Assembly (NCBI RefSeq): GCF_029227915.1
Contig: NC_079880.1
Coordinates: 20,024,501-20,088,500, forward strand
From: Hydractinia symbiolongicarpus
Taxonomy: Eukaryota; Cnidaria; Hydrozoa; Anthoathecata; Hydractiniidae
Direction: 5' to 3'
DNA length: 64,000 nt
The translations under genes were made by a program, and so were the position numbers. This document shows, one piece after another, positions 36,126-48,835 of the stretch (within the stretch, counting starts at the first letter, position 1; the number at the start of each line of letters is the position of its first letter). The notes below the pieces were generated by a model. The model was given only the letters and a program-made list of their open reading frames with translations. It did no database searches and was not told the origin of the DNA.

Positions 36126-38085
36126 GTTACCACGCAGCATCATGTTGCCATCACAATATAATTTTAAAGTTTAATTACGTACTTCGCCACTGGGCTGATC
36201 AATTATAATAAAAGCGGAAGATTTTGTTTCATTAACTATTCAGCTAATTGCTTGAAACTGATATGCACTGTGTTGCTAATGAAAAAAATATTTTTTTTAA
36301 TTATATTAAAACACTGCATATCATGCGCTTGCGTTTTCTTTCTCTTTCAAGTTATAACGGAGTAAATATTTTAACTACAATTATATCATTTCGGTACCTT
36401 TATATCAGTCCCCATCATAACTAATACTGACGCGCCAAGAAAAGGTTTTAACCCCTTAGATTAATAAAATAAGCATATCTTTAGAAGTCCCTCGCATACA
36501 AATAATGTCCGCCAATTTTTTTAAGGCTGGCGCAGACTAATACAACCTTGATTTTCATAGAAGGCGTCTTACATATTATAAAGACGTTCAGTAAAAATTT
36601 TAAAGGATACTTTTCAACGAGCGCGTAATATTAAGACAATAAAAGACGAAATGTCAATGCCCTAGAAAAGCTGATACACGTCACTGTAGATAGGTGATAT
36701 TTCTACAAAATGTCCAAATTGAATCAAACTTGGCACACTTATAGTATGTCACAAAAGGAACAAGATGGCAGCAATAAATTTTTGCTTGGGTCAGCACATT
36801 TTCTGTGACGTCATCAAAAGCTTAACATTTGTTCAAAATGCCACTATCTGCTTATAATTCAATTACTTTAGTTCTAGAGCGAATTTTTACATTCTGTTTG
36901 AAGTTTCTGAAAGCTAAATAAATGTTATTTAACATATTTTCCGGTTTTGACATAGATCGTATGAAAAATTGCCCAATATTCCCCGAAAATCCGTTTTTTC
37001 CGATTTTCGGAAAAGTCCGAAAAAATCGGGAAATCGGATTAACCACGTGACCAAAACATGCAAAATGATTCTTCTTGATGAAACAAAGTTGTGTTGTAAG
37101 TTTCAAGTTCTAAACATAATCCTAACAAGAGTTATTATACTTTTCCTATTATAAGAGTTTCATAGAGATTTTTAGGGGTAGTTTCGAATAATAGCCAATA
37201 TCAAAGCCTCTGAAAGATATGGAACCTGAAAAATTTGCATGCAGGTGTCTAATAGATAAATATTGAAACTCAGTAAGTATTGTAGCCATGCAACAGAGCA
37301 TTAAAGAGTTATTAAAAAAAAACCATCAGGGGGGGGGCGGAAGTTTCTGATATCTCAAACCATAATTTTCCAACTAACAGAAAAACAAATACGTTTCTCT
37401 CGTTCCGTTAGATACTCACGAGATTGAAGATAATGTCTTTTGCGAACGGTTGCCTTAATAATGTTTCGTGAGAATAAACCTGTTTGATAGATGGTAGACG
37501 TAATTGTGCGAGAAGCTAAGATAAATTGTCACCAATGATAAAAACATGGTTTAATATCGATAAAAAGAGTTTAATAGAAGAGAATATTAAGCAAATTTTG
37601 TAGATGAAAAAATTGTGAGAATTAACTTTCATCTATTTTAACATCGCGAAACTTCTTTCTTTAAAGTGCCTCATTGTTTACTTCAGCGTCCGCAAAAACA
37701 TTTTCTTCCGCTGCACTGGTGTTAATGATCGTTGATGATCTCTATTTATTGTTTTGTGTAAAAATATGATAGCATGTTAACAAAGAGATATCTTTTGTAA
37801 CAAATGCTTTTAGTTTATTTTTAAGTAGATAATTCAAATAATAATTGGTTGCTATTAGCAACAAATGGCATGTAGATAGAGAGGAAGTTTTTTGTCGAAT
37901 AGAAAATGTTCCGTTTTAAAAGTTTAAAAGGGAACTTTGTGATATATAGTGGTTATAGACGATTGTGTTAAAAGTATTGCAGTTGTGCTGAGATACGCAA
38001 TGCTGCCATGAATTTCATCAGTGGTTTACCACTACTTTTTATGCTCTAATGTTGTAATCTATAGTTTGTGTTTGTTTTATTTCAG
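36126..38085. other. intergenic and upstream region of the tectonin gene
   Basis: No coding domain. A segment at about 36710-37160 has the style of a dispersed repeat (GAATCAAACTTGGCACAC, GTGACGTCATC). It includes a local inverted pair around 36985-37035, CCGATTTTCGG and CCGAAAAAATCGG. A nine-G run lies near 37331. The promoter of the tectonin gene must lie here or further upstream; I see no distinct TATA element I would commit to. Confidence 0.4.
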
Positions 38086-38096
38086 AATAAATAAAA
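38071..38096 (+). promoter_or_regulatory. 3' splice site just before the tectonin start codon
   Basis: TTTGTTTTATTTCAG ends at 38085, followed by only 11 bases to the ATG at 38097. This is a strong acceptor. It could join a 5' untranslated exon by ordinary splicing, or accept a spliced leader, since spliced-leader trans-splicing is known in hydrozoans. The sequence alone cannot tell which. Confidence 0.5.
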
Positions 38097-41000
38097 ATGA
38101 GAATTTTGGGATTATTACTTGCAGTGTCTGTTGTAGCAGGTAACTTTATTTTTGGAATTAATCCAACCAAGGACTGTGTCTTTCACATAGTGATGGGAAA
38201 TAGTTTTAAGGGCCAGTTTGTATCAGTTAACGATTTTTTTTGATTGGTACTTTTAGTTTTCTATTACTCGCACAAGGTCAACAAAGTTTAAGTGTCTGTA
38301 AAAAATCTAAATACACTTACTACCCTAAAAAGGAGGGCGGGATTTTAAATTTCGTAAATACAAGCAATTGCGAATGCTGTCACCGGTACAAATTTCTGCT
38401 CACATGGGCACGATTCAATTCTTTGATTTTTCGAACCTTTCCAGGCCTGGGAATGGATGCTTCCATAATGCGGACACTGTGGAGAGTGCAGCTATTGAAG
38501 TGTTTTGCACCATACTGACTGCAGACTGATTCTATTTGGAAATTTCAAGAAATCAAGTCCCTGTTTGTTTACACTTATTCAGCAAAATCCCTGTTAATGT
38601 ACAAATATATTCTTAAAAAAAAACGAGTAGCCTGTAGAGGTATTTTCTGTACATAAGTATAACTTCTAGTTTTTTTTCAAGAGACCTAACAGGTTGATTT
38701 TTTAATTACATTGGCTAGCCATCTCTTTTTAAATAATTTTCTGCAAAAATGCTTTTCCACAAATTAACGTTTAGTGTACGTTACTCTTTATTTTAAATAG
38801 GACAAAGACCAGATCCAGGGTACAGTTGGTGGAATGTTGCTGGCAAATTAAAAGTGGTCTCTACTGGACAAGCAGGTGTATGGGGTGTCAATAGCAACGA
38901 CAATATATTTTATAAAAGCGAGACGTATTTAAGCGGTGCTGTGCAATATCCGTCACCTGTCGGAAATCATTGGCAACATATTGGTAACTTTCTTTTAGAC
39001 TGCTTTTATTTCCATACTGTTGCAACAGGTTTCATGGAGGACATCATTCTCTATTAATAAAATAATTTACAGTGGCTATACTTATACTTATGCAGGAAAA
39101 GTAAGTTACCAAAACACGATTAGCTTTTCAACTGTCTTTTGTTTTGTCATACAGCCTCACTGTTTTGTAATAGCTTGGCGTATTATGGAATTAGCCTTCG
39201 ACTGTACTCTTCACCTTCTATGTAGTACGCACTTGTGAAACAGTTAAATGCTGTCTCGTTTTAGCTGGCGGACTAAAAGAAATCAGCTCTGGACACAACA
39301 TTGTTTGGGGAGCGAACGCCCATGATCATATTTACGTCCGAAAGGGTAAGTCTATATTAGCTGTATTTGGATTTCTTTCTTTACATATGTTAAGTGAAAT
39401 AAAAAATTAAAAACTTTTTGCAGTAAAGATGCATTGCCCTTTCAAATGTTATCCTATTTTTCTCCTTTTTATTCTGAAGTAAGATCCAGTACAATTTCGT
39501 CTATTTTCAGCAATGTAATGCCTAGATTCACTTCTTAATAGTAAACATTTTTTTAAAAACAACCCTTGCATGAAAATTTACTAAACGTATTTAGGTATTT
39601 CAAAAAGTAAGCCAGTTGGAACACATTGGAAACGTATTAGTGGTGGACTCAAACAAGTGTCTGTGAGTCCTAACACCAACAATGTATGGGGTGTTAATAA
39701 GCATGACAATATCTACTATCGAAAAGGTGCTTCTTTATCCAATCCAGATGGTTAGTTGATTTTGTTTTTTACAAACGTTATTTAGAGTCCCCGCACATTT
39801 TTTGTACCTGGGGGTCAAAGAAAAATCTGGAAGTTGCTTGTGCCATATCTCTGTAAAGCAACACATGTTGCCACCTGTCTGAAGGTTTGCATTTTAAAGG
39901 CTTTCCCAGGCATCTTCATTTGTTTTTGGTCAGTACTTGGACAAACCGAATTCTGAAAGCTTATACCCCTTCTCCCCCCCGCCCGCCCTATTAATGCATT
40001 GCTTCGTTTTTCGTTTTTTACTTTTACATCGGATGAACAATGATTAGTTATCACATGTTGGGTGTTTTGGATACGAGATATTTATTTTAATTCCTTTTAA
40101 CTTCAGGTACCGGATGGCAGCACATTGGAGGCAAATTGAAATTTGTTTCTGTTGGTGACTCCGGTGTATGGGGAGTCAATAAAAATGATCAGATATTTTA
40201 CAGAAAAGGAACATTTGGTGGATATACCGCTGGTAATTATTTTTTTATATATATGTACCTTTAAAGTAACCCCTTAACAATAATTTTAGGCCATTTTAGT
40301 AACCATCATCATAGTTTTCACCTTACTGATTGTTATGTATGCTAACACAAATTAGGCAGGTTTATGGAAACCCGCTTTTTATTTATAAGGTTTTGTTAGA
40401 TCTTAGTTTCTCTGTAAAACAACTGTTTTTATTACCTCAATCAAAGTTTTGTTGGGGTACCACTGGACTTTGCCATAGACACTAGCAGGTATCCACAATT
40501 CTTCACCAACTTATCCCTCTCTATTCCCAAAAGGTAATTTTAAGTTATTTTTGTACGATCTGTGAATAAACTCGTATGTGTCGATAATGCTTGTAACATA
40601 AAACACGGATTTTCTTAAAAAAAATGCAGACACATTTAATATATGACTTGTCAATGTTTACAAAGGTTATGTGGTTTTTTGCGCAGGCATTTCTGTAGGT
40701 AGAAAATATAAACAACACCACAGTAATAAAATAATTAACCAAAAAAAAGGAATTCCAGTTCCTCTCCGAGCCTATGCTACTCAAAAGGTCTTTAATGGCT
40801 TTTTACATAGCCATTTTACTCCATGTTAGTCCTGCTTTTTGTCTACACAAAAATGCACGCATGTCCATTGTTCTCAAAATGAAATCAAAACCTACGCCAC
40901 GCGAAAGTGGTTTATAAAAGAAAGTTCAAGGACTACACTTTTCTTTTTTAAGGTACCGGATGGCAACACATATCTGGAGGTCTCATGCAGATCCACAGTG

Positions 41001-41321
41001 GTCATAATATTGTTTGGGGAGTGAACAAACACTACCACATCTACATTCGCGAAGGTAAATTGATTCTGGCGACCTTATTAATTAGTATACAGATATATTT
41101 GAGTACTTTCTTCGATATGTGTGTCTGAGATGATATCTTTTCAATCCCTTCAAACGACATTTTTTTTCCTAGGGATAAGTGATTCGAACCCTACTGGTAC
41201 AGGGTGGCGACGTATGGATGGATTATTGAAATACGTTTCCGTAAATAGTCGTGACGACAGCGTATGGGGAGTCACCAAGCATGATGTCATCTTCTACCGA
41301 AACGGTGCAGGACTTCTATAA
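38097..41321 (+). CDS. secreted six-blade tectonin-repeat lectin
   Basis: Seven coding exons: 38097-38139, 38801-38983, 39265-39345, 39595-39750, 40107-40232, 40953-41054, 41173-41321. All introns are GT-AG and phase 1. The spliced length of 840 bases gives 279 residues. Exon 1 encodes a signal peptide (MRILGLLLAVSVVAG). The rest is six tectonin repeats of the form GWQHIGGxLKxVSxGxxxVWGVNxxDxIxYRKG, starting at WWNVAGKLK, HWQHIAGGLK, HWKRISGGLK, GWQHIGGKLK, GWQHISGGLM and GWRRMDGLLK. Six such repeats form a closed beta-propeller in tachylectin-1 and fish-egg lectins, which bind bacterial surface sugars; an extracellular defence or egg-coat role is inferred. Blades 3-6 have one exon each; blades 1-2 are split over exons 2 and 3. 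An alternative exon from 38277 would run into a stop. Confidence 0.88.
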
Positions 41322-44300
41322 CAGAAGCATGGATTTTGTTTGTGTGAAAGGATGAGGTGCAGATTGCTGTATAACTTTGTAATTTTTTTATCTAATCATG
41401 TAGTCCAAAAATATTATTCCTGTATTAAAACTAGCGTGATGTCTTATCAAATTACCAGAAAGCGAACTTACTGTTGTCCTTTTTGGCGCCTACTAGTTGC
41501 AACATTTGAGGTCGGGTACAAATTAATAATTTTGCACTACTATTTTATGTTCAGTTGGTTTCGCTAGTACCAAGCTGCAACGGTCGTTTGTTATCTTTTA
41601 AGTGATTCTGGAATCTACCGAAGCTAGATTTGTATTTCGTACGAGTCTTAACAGGCTAAAATTATTTTAAAAAACAAAGTAAATCAAAAATAGTTTTGTT
41701 TTTATTGCTTTTTACGTGCTTAATTAGGTTTCATAAAATCAGTGGTTACTAACTTGAACTCACTTTTTACTTCCATATTTTTCATTCTTTTTTGCTGCAC
41801 AAGTTGAAATAATTAATTATAAATAACGTGGGCATTTTATTGTGCACAATTAACTCATAACAAATACTCCCCCCGTAGAGGACTACTAAATCAGTAATAC
41901 GCCATAGAACTTCCTGCGGAAACGGCTGGTTTATTTATATTAAAAAAAGTTATTGATAACTATTTCCCAAGGATTTCCTTCGTTTATTTATAGCTATTTT
42001 GCCAGTGTTAAATTAGCGTCATTTTAAATAATAATGGCAGCAATAGCTAAAAAATGCTGGCTGAGGAAGCTGAGTGTTATTCCCTTGTTGCCAAAAGACT
42101 CAATAAATAATTCTTCATTATTTTAACCTTTCTTTTATATACCTCCCAAGATATTATAACCAACTTATGCCATACTTCAGTACTAGCTTGACCTTCTAAA
42201 AGTTACAAAAACGGTTGAGTTGATGGATTTATAAAATTACGAAATAATGCGTACGAAGGTACAAAATCTGGTAAAAAGACTGTATCGTGGCTAACAAATG
42301 GCCTAGCTTTATTTTTCTTTTAACGCTGGTTGGTCTCGTTTTTCCATTCACGTGGTTCTAAATCAGTGGGTCAAATGTGAAGAAAAGTTAAAGTTGGTTC
42401 TTTTTTAGTCCTTTCCACACTAGAAATATATTGATTGTTTAGGTATTTAAGACTAGATGGCACACTATTTACTGCATTTTTAGAATCTCTAAGTATCAGA
42501 ATTTGTACACACTACATCACAACAGTGAGCATAACATTAGTGTTTAAAAAATAAGAGCAGTACCTGCTCTCTCTCTATCTCCAAGAGTAATTTTTTTAAT
42601 TTTACCATTAAATAATAATATAGTTGATCTCAAAAAAAATTAAAACACTATTTTGTTAATACCCAAATTCTTTTATTGTCTAACATTATCTAGAATCATG
42701 GCTGTGACATTTACAATATTTTAGTTTAACCATTTAGTTTAACCATTTGTTGCTTTTTTACAATATCAGGGCTGTGAAATTTTTTATTATTTTGGCTGCC
42801 CTTTGAATGTTCTTTACAAGATATTGTGTATGATGTGTCAAAATGGGCTACTAGAATAAATAGTTTGGCAATGAAGAAATTGTTTCGCAACTCAGTATTG
42901 CGAAAATCCTGATTCTTCCTAACCACGTATCAACACCAACTTCTCACCTGGAAATATCTGAAGCAGATCGTTTGTCTTCCTAACCACGTACCAACACCAA
43001 CTTCTCACCTGGAAATATCTGAAGCAGATCGATTACAACTTATGCAAATACCAATCACATGTTTTCAACGATTTAAGAACAAAGTTAGTCGAGTTACAAA
43101 TCAAGAAATACAACAATTTATCTCATGCTAGAAGTATCTACCATGTCCAAAAATAAAAAAACATGTGAACAAAAAAAAACATGTGTTAAAAGACTTCAGA
43201 GGCCGTCTTTTCCGTTGGGATAAAATTGAGAAAATAATATTTCTCTATTAGAAAAGTAGATAAAATCGACAATATCGTTAACGATTACATCGATCATAAT
43301 TGACCTATAATTTGAAACCATTATTCTCTGCGTTTTTTCAGAAAGGATTTCTATTTAAAAATATACTGAATACTGGAAATTCTGGATTTATGGAAGATTA
43401 TGTTTCTTCATCATAGTTTAAATAATTTGACCGAAATGATGAAACCTTATTTCTAAAGGCAATTTAGGAAAATGGCAAATTTTTGCTCACAAATAAATTG
43501 TATGGTAAAATCAATAAAAGAAATCTCTTTTTAGTTGCCCGCGTTCTGCTATTGACCCCTCCAATTTTTGGCCGTCGAAGCAAATTAAATGCACTTACTT
43601 GATAGAACAGAATTCTATTACAACTGCCAACAAGAAATTTCTTAGGTTGGTATTGATAAGCTGATCATATCTTTATCCTTATTAGACAACCCTCTATCTG
43701 CAACGCTGACAATAACAACGTCTTTAAGGCATATTTTTATTCTTCTGCCAGAGCTCGAAAGGAGTCTATTTTAATCTTACAAATATTTTTATCAATACCA
43801 GAAACATTTTCAAATTTTGCCAATCTCAGCAACTATTAATTAAAAACAAGTAGTTTTGTTCATAGCACTCTTCAAAAAGGAACAGTTGAAGCAAAAATTT
43901 CTAGATTCTCAAATATTCTCAAATATGGTTCGACAAAAGTTAACAGGCTGAGTTTCAATGACGCTTCTCAGACACACCACTGACGATGTGTATTCCAAAA
44001 AAAAATTCAGTTTAGTTGATACTATGAACTACTCCAGCATATTCAAGGCGGGCCATTACTAGAAGTCTGTCAATGACAACAATGTCACCTGGCTCAAGTG
44101 TAATAATCGTGCCGATGCTGTGGTAGAAGTATCACAAATACAAAAATCGCTAAATTTCATTCTGTTTTTAAGGAAATATTAGCCTTCTCTTGTGCAACAA
44201 AATAAATAGAGGCAGGCATCCATTTTCATAAATAGTGGTTGAAACCCGGCTCACAAAATGATCAGTTTACCGTGATTATAGAGTTTTCTCACTCCCTTCT

Positions 44301-44795
44301 CTTCACTGAGACCACATATCACTGGGGTTGGCCACCACGCAGTCCAGTAGCAAAGTTATAATGTCCTATTATTGTGAGTTAGTTTTAGAGCATCCAAATA
44401 AACTTTAATTCCCCTATTTTTCTGCTGGACTAATGTAGCATAACACCTCAGTTTCGACAGGGTCCATCAATGATCTTTGTAAGGATAAATGTTGGAACAA
44501 TTAGCACGTGTAAATCTACTGCCAGTGTCACAAGATCTGACACACAGAATGTTACTTGTTTTAATTTACCCATGTCATACGTTGAGAATTTCTTCAAAAT
44601 TTACACGTTTTAAGACATTCACATTATATTAAGTTTTCTTTATTTAATGTATCCTTGTTTAATTCAGTTTAAACTGCTTTACTGTTTTGTTTTTGACTGT
44701 ATCTATTGTTTACCATTCTTTCCATATTTTTGTTCTTCGGTGTACTTTACATTAGACTATAAACCTACGTTTATTTTGCCAATTCCTTGCAAAAA
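41322..44795. other. long intergenic interval, no gene recognised
   Basis: AT-rich, with many short open frames and no domain. It contains the 61-bp tandem duplication described separately. Stretches near 43600-44350 have protein-like but unassignable fragments, possibly decayed mobile elements. Confidence 0.4.
42914..43035. repeat. two tandem copies of a 61-bp unit
   Basis: TCTTCCTAACCACGTA(T/C)CAAC… is repeated with an exact 61-base offset. The copies are almost identical up to GCAGATCG, differing at one T/C position and then at the boundary. Confidence 0.85.
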
Positions 44796-45078
44796 AGGAA
44801 TCAACACCGAAAATTGAGAAGATTACGGTCATGGTATGGATACTGTGCGTGATTTTGTCGGCTGATTGGTTATTTTTTCACTGCATTTATCAAAATATAC
44901 ATACTGGTATAGTGTGGTCTCATCTCTCATCCCTTATCATAATAGACGAAATGGAAATAGACGAACAAATTACAAGCGTTCGTTTAAGATGACAGCTATC
45001 ATTTTTTGTGTGTTTATTCTATGTTTTATACCTGGTATAACTGCACACTATTATAGCCTAATTTGCGGTTATCCCTGA
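44796..45078 (+). pseudogene. G-protein-coupled receptor fragment
   Basis: One frame gives KIEKITVMVWILCVILSADW, like the fourth helix of a class A receptor. A different frame gives RRTNYKRSFKMTAIIFCVFILCFIPGITAHYY, which has the basic entry and the F-x-x-C-x-x-P style of helix 6, followed by LICGYP and a stop. The fifth helix and the third intracellular loop are reduced and out of frame. Helices 1-3 and 7 are not seen nearby. The family is rhodopsin-like at most; ligand unknown. Confidence 0.45.
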
Positions 45079-45084
45079 CTGTGA

Positions 45085-45895
45085 AAGAAAGATAAAAATG
45101 TGAACAAAGATACGACAATTTCTACCAGTGTGATTTATTGGAAGCAATTTACTTGTCAAAAAACATTAGAACATAAACGAAGACTATCGAAAATAAAAGC
45201 TGGAATGAATAAAAGACTAAAAATCACTTCTTCGATTTCCACACAATGTTTTCTATTATATACCAACCATAGGCCAGCAGTTGTAAATTTAGCCATGCCG
45301 TGTTCCATTTCGGATGGTTCAGGATGGTCTTTAGCTCTATCACCATTCCAGAGAATGAGCCGGCACTTCTTACAATCCTTTACATGCCCACCCGGATTGA
45401 ATTTGATGCTATTCTAGCTTTTTTTTGTGGAAGGATCTTTTTATACGGTACGTAAACTCTTGGCAAAAGTTTGCGTAATTTTTCGGAATCACAAACAATT
45501 CTCCAAAATTTCACACACACAAGTGTGCGTATGTGGCAACGATATGCGAGGGCCAATTGTAATCACTGCATTGCAATACTAACATCAAGATCGTTTCTAT
45601 AAGTTCTGATGGCAAATCATCGAAGTTGAAATTGCGAACTAAAGTTTGAATAAAATATATATGTTATTGTTTTTGTTACAGGATAACAATACAAAATGAT
45701 ACAATAACGAATGTGCTTACCTTTCCGTGTGCAGTAAGATAAGCTCAGACTTCCAATTGAATGTCTGAGCCTCATAGGCTTTCTTGTGTCGCGTTGTGGA
45801 CGATCTAGGGGAAATTATTATACCAAAAGTTAAGTTGAATAAACTCAAAATTGAATTTTAAAATATGGAAAATAAGACTATTTACCATTCTTTTC
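45085..45895. other. intergenic, no gene recognised
   Basis: Only short open frames without motifs. This lies on the 3' side of the Ginger-like element, but I could not find its terminal repeat here. Confidence 0.35.
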
Positions 45896-45898
45896 ACT

Positions 45899-48240
45899 TT
45901 ATTGGTAAAACGCAGTGACTGATAAGATTTTATTGAACACACAAAAGAGTTTCGATACTTTCTTACCTAAAGTAACAGTTTCGTTCCCTCCTTCGCTACC
46001 TTCATCTGTCTCATTTTCCTCTTCCCTGATTTCTAACGCTTTATTAACCTCTTCTCTCCTTTCAAATGTTTCATTATCCTCTTCGCCACCTTCAACTGTC
46101 TCTTTTTCATTTTCACTCAAGACAACATAGTGTTCTCCACATTCTTCGGCAAAATGTCCTAATGTTATTCTGTTAAAAGGGCAGAAGTCTGTTGGTGTTA
46201 TTGTAACTTGAGCTTCAGGTCCCAGGGTTGAGATCAGCGTGATTTCGGTGTTATATAGCTCAGAGGGAGTTCTTAACGTTAGCTCATTACCATATGTCCC
46301 ATTTGAAAATATTCTGTTTAAATATTCACTAAACTTCATTATCATAGGGATTTTCCTCTAAAAACCTCGCAATTTCGGCTCTAACTGTTTCGGCAGATCT
46401 GAAAATTCCATATTAAGTCAGCGCATGCGCTATAGCACTAAATTAGCAATTTCCATCACCAAGGGGGTCGTATGAAACGGAATACCCTTGATCTTGAAAA
46501 ACATCAAAGCGATCTTGCTTTGTAAGTGGTACTAACAAATTCTTCTGATATAATTTTTGTTGTTCCTTATGAAGTTGCTTCAGACTTTTTCCATTTTTCT
46601 TCCGTTTATGACATTTCTTGAAATCTGCAATGTCCTCCACCAGAAACCATTCGGCCTCATTCCTGTCAGTCTTTGGTGATTTAAATTCCACAAAATACCT
46701 ATTGTTGTATTTTCCCACCATCAACACTTTTCCATGCAGAACTAATCGATGCTTGGGTGCTTTTTTACCTTTTCGTTTTTCTCCATGTCTGACCAACACT
46801 TCATCGCCGATTTCATACTCAGAACACTTACTTCTTTTACGAAAGTAAGCTACAGTTCTATCAGCAATTCTCTTGTTGTTTGCTTTCACCTTATCCCTGG
46901 CCTTTTCGATACGCCGTTTTCGTTTTAGAATTTGATTTAAAGTGGGTAGTGACACAGGTTGAATAACTGGTTTGGCCTGACCCTCGACAGGAATTCCACA
47001 ATTAACTAATTCGTTTGACTTCCGTCCATAATATACCTCGAATGCTGACTTCTATCCAAGTTCCTCTCGCTTGTCGTTATTTAAGCATTTTGTATATTTT
47101 GAAAGGTTTTCTACCCAGTTTACACCAACACGACCTTGAGTTATGAGATCGTATGATATCTTTTTTCGCAAAGTTCTATGCGATCTTTCTCCTTTCCCTT
47201 GTGATTGAGAGTGGTAAGGTCTGCTTTTAATCATTTTTATTTTTTTCTTCTGACAATACCTTTGAACTGATCCACAAAACTCTTTACCCTGGTCACTTTG
47301 TAAAATACTAGGGGTCCCATGTAAATTGTCAATTTTCTCAAGCTCCATTCTAACTTTGCTTGCATGTTTTGAAGTCAGTGGTACTAACCAGTGAAAGCGA
47401 GAAAAGACATCGAGTAAGGACAATACATAACGATACGTTTTTCTTTGATATTCAACTTGCATAGATCGATTTGATGGATAAGATGAACCTGGAAAACAAA
47501 CAATACTTTTTTTAAATTGTCTCATTATCTAGCGTAATGAACACAAGTCAACTGTCGATAACGATAAAGGTAATACAAAAATACAAAGTAACATCATTTC
47601 ACAATTATGTAAGTCAATTCAGTAACCTTGATCACAGTCTTTTTAATTTTGATGATAAGAAAGGGGGACCCAACGTCGCAAATAAACTAGAGGGCGAGGT
47701 TTTCTTCCCCATGCCTTTACATTTAATTTAAAATGATCACAGTATGAATAGAACCTACCTCATTTGCAGTGACTGGTTTAGGAGCTGCTTTGTTGCTGAA
47801 TTTCACAGAAAATTTTTTAAACTCAGCATCATTTGATGTTATACTTAGAATTTTCCTGCCACTGATTCCCGCATATCCGTCCGCAGCTCTGTTCCTTAGT
47901 TCTTCATATCCAGCGGATTTACTTTTTTGAATGTTTTCGCTACCACTTTATTTAATTCACTTTTTTTCAAAACTCGTTTACCTTGAAAGAAAATAGTCCA
48001 TTCGAATCTATTTTCAGATCATTTTTTAATCTCCAGTAGTTGATGTACGCGCTTCTGTGAGTGGCAGTCCTGTCTTTCACTGGGATTTTGGATTGTCCAT
48101 CGTTCATTATCAACTCCCCTATTATCTCATACTCGTCTTCTCGCATTGGATCAATGTAACTTAACAATACGAACCTTAATTTCCATAACAAAATCAAAAT
48201 AAAAAATTTGCGAAACATGTCTGGTCCAAAAACTATTCCC
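45899..48240 (-). pseudogene. Ginger/KRBA2-like integrase gene with OTU protease tail
   Basis: On the minus strand, a first part (about 47764-48240) ends ADGYAGISGRKILSITSNDA…KAAPKPVTANE at a donor GTAGGT near 47763. The acceptor TTTTCCAG is at about 47495. The integrase core follows: the first catalytic Asp in HQIDL (other frame), then LLDVFSRFHWLVPL, LQSDQGKEF and HSQSQGKGERSHRTLRKKI, giving the full D-D-E set. A small basic barrel comes next (GDEVLVRHGEKRKG). The end has SYDPLGDGNC, the cysteine box of OTU proteases, then after TAA and shifts GHFAEECGEHYVVL, its histidine box, at 46100-46150. Damage: a frame shift near 47440, stops at 46443 and about 46400, and a shift near 46345. The sequence is closest in style to KRBA2 and Ginger transposases; the OTU tail is known from some Ginger elements. 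Confidence 0.7.
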
Positions 48241-48835
48241 AAAATTAAAATCCGTTAAATTAAGTATATGCCGATGTCCAAAATCTTATCCTATCCAGTC
48301 TCGTCCAAAAAACCAAGTTTATTTGATGTAAGTAATAAATTATCTTTTATGCTAATAATATGCTATAAACCTCTCTATAACCTGCTACAACACAACTAAC
48401 TTTATCAAAACTCACAACAGCTTGATGATTATTATTCAGAAGTTATTTCATTGTTTTGACACCTTGATAATAATGGTGACGCGTGTCGCTGCAGAACTCA
48501 TGAGAGAATACTAGCTGGTGATGATAAAATTTTCGAAAATACAAATACAAAAAAACATAACACTTTTACTCATTCTTCACTTTTTTACTTTTACTTGTTT
48601 TCTGGGTTTTTCTTTTTTCCAAAAAAAAATCGAACTGAAGCTATAATATTTTAATATACTTTATCACGTGTACAATGCACCTGCAAGCATATATTCACTT
48701 TATCATTTTTACTAACTTCCAATTTGAGTACCCTTTCAGTGTGCTTCGTTTTGAATTTATATCGCGCAACCTCCTTCTAAATCTTTTTTCTATAGGAGCG
48801 TCTGAAAGGCTGTTGATGAGCAAAATAAACCAAAA

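Noticed and set aside
38277-38518. This frame as a constitutive second exon of the tectonin gene
   Set aside because: The donors that would give the needed phase produce TGA at the junction with 38801; direct joining of 38139 to 38801 restores a clean frame.
45100-45417. 105-codon open frame after the GPCR fragment
   Set aside because: No motif in this frame, and the reverse strand shows only weak protein-like words; too little to call.
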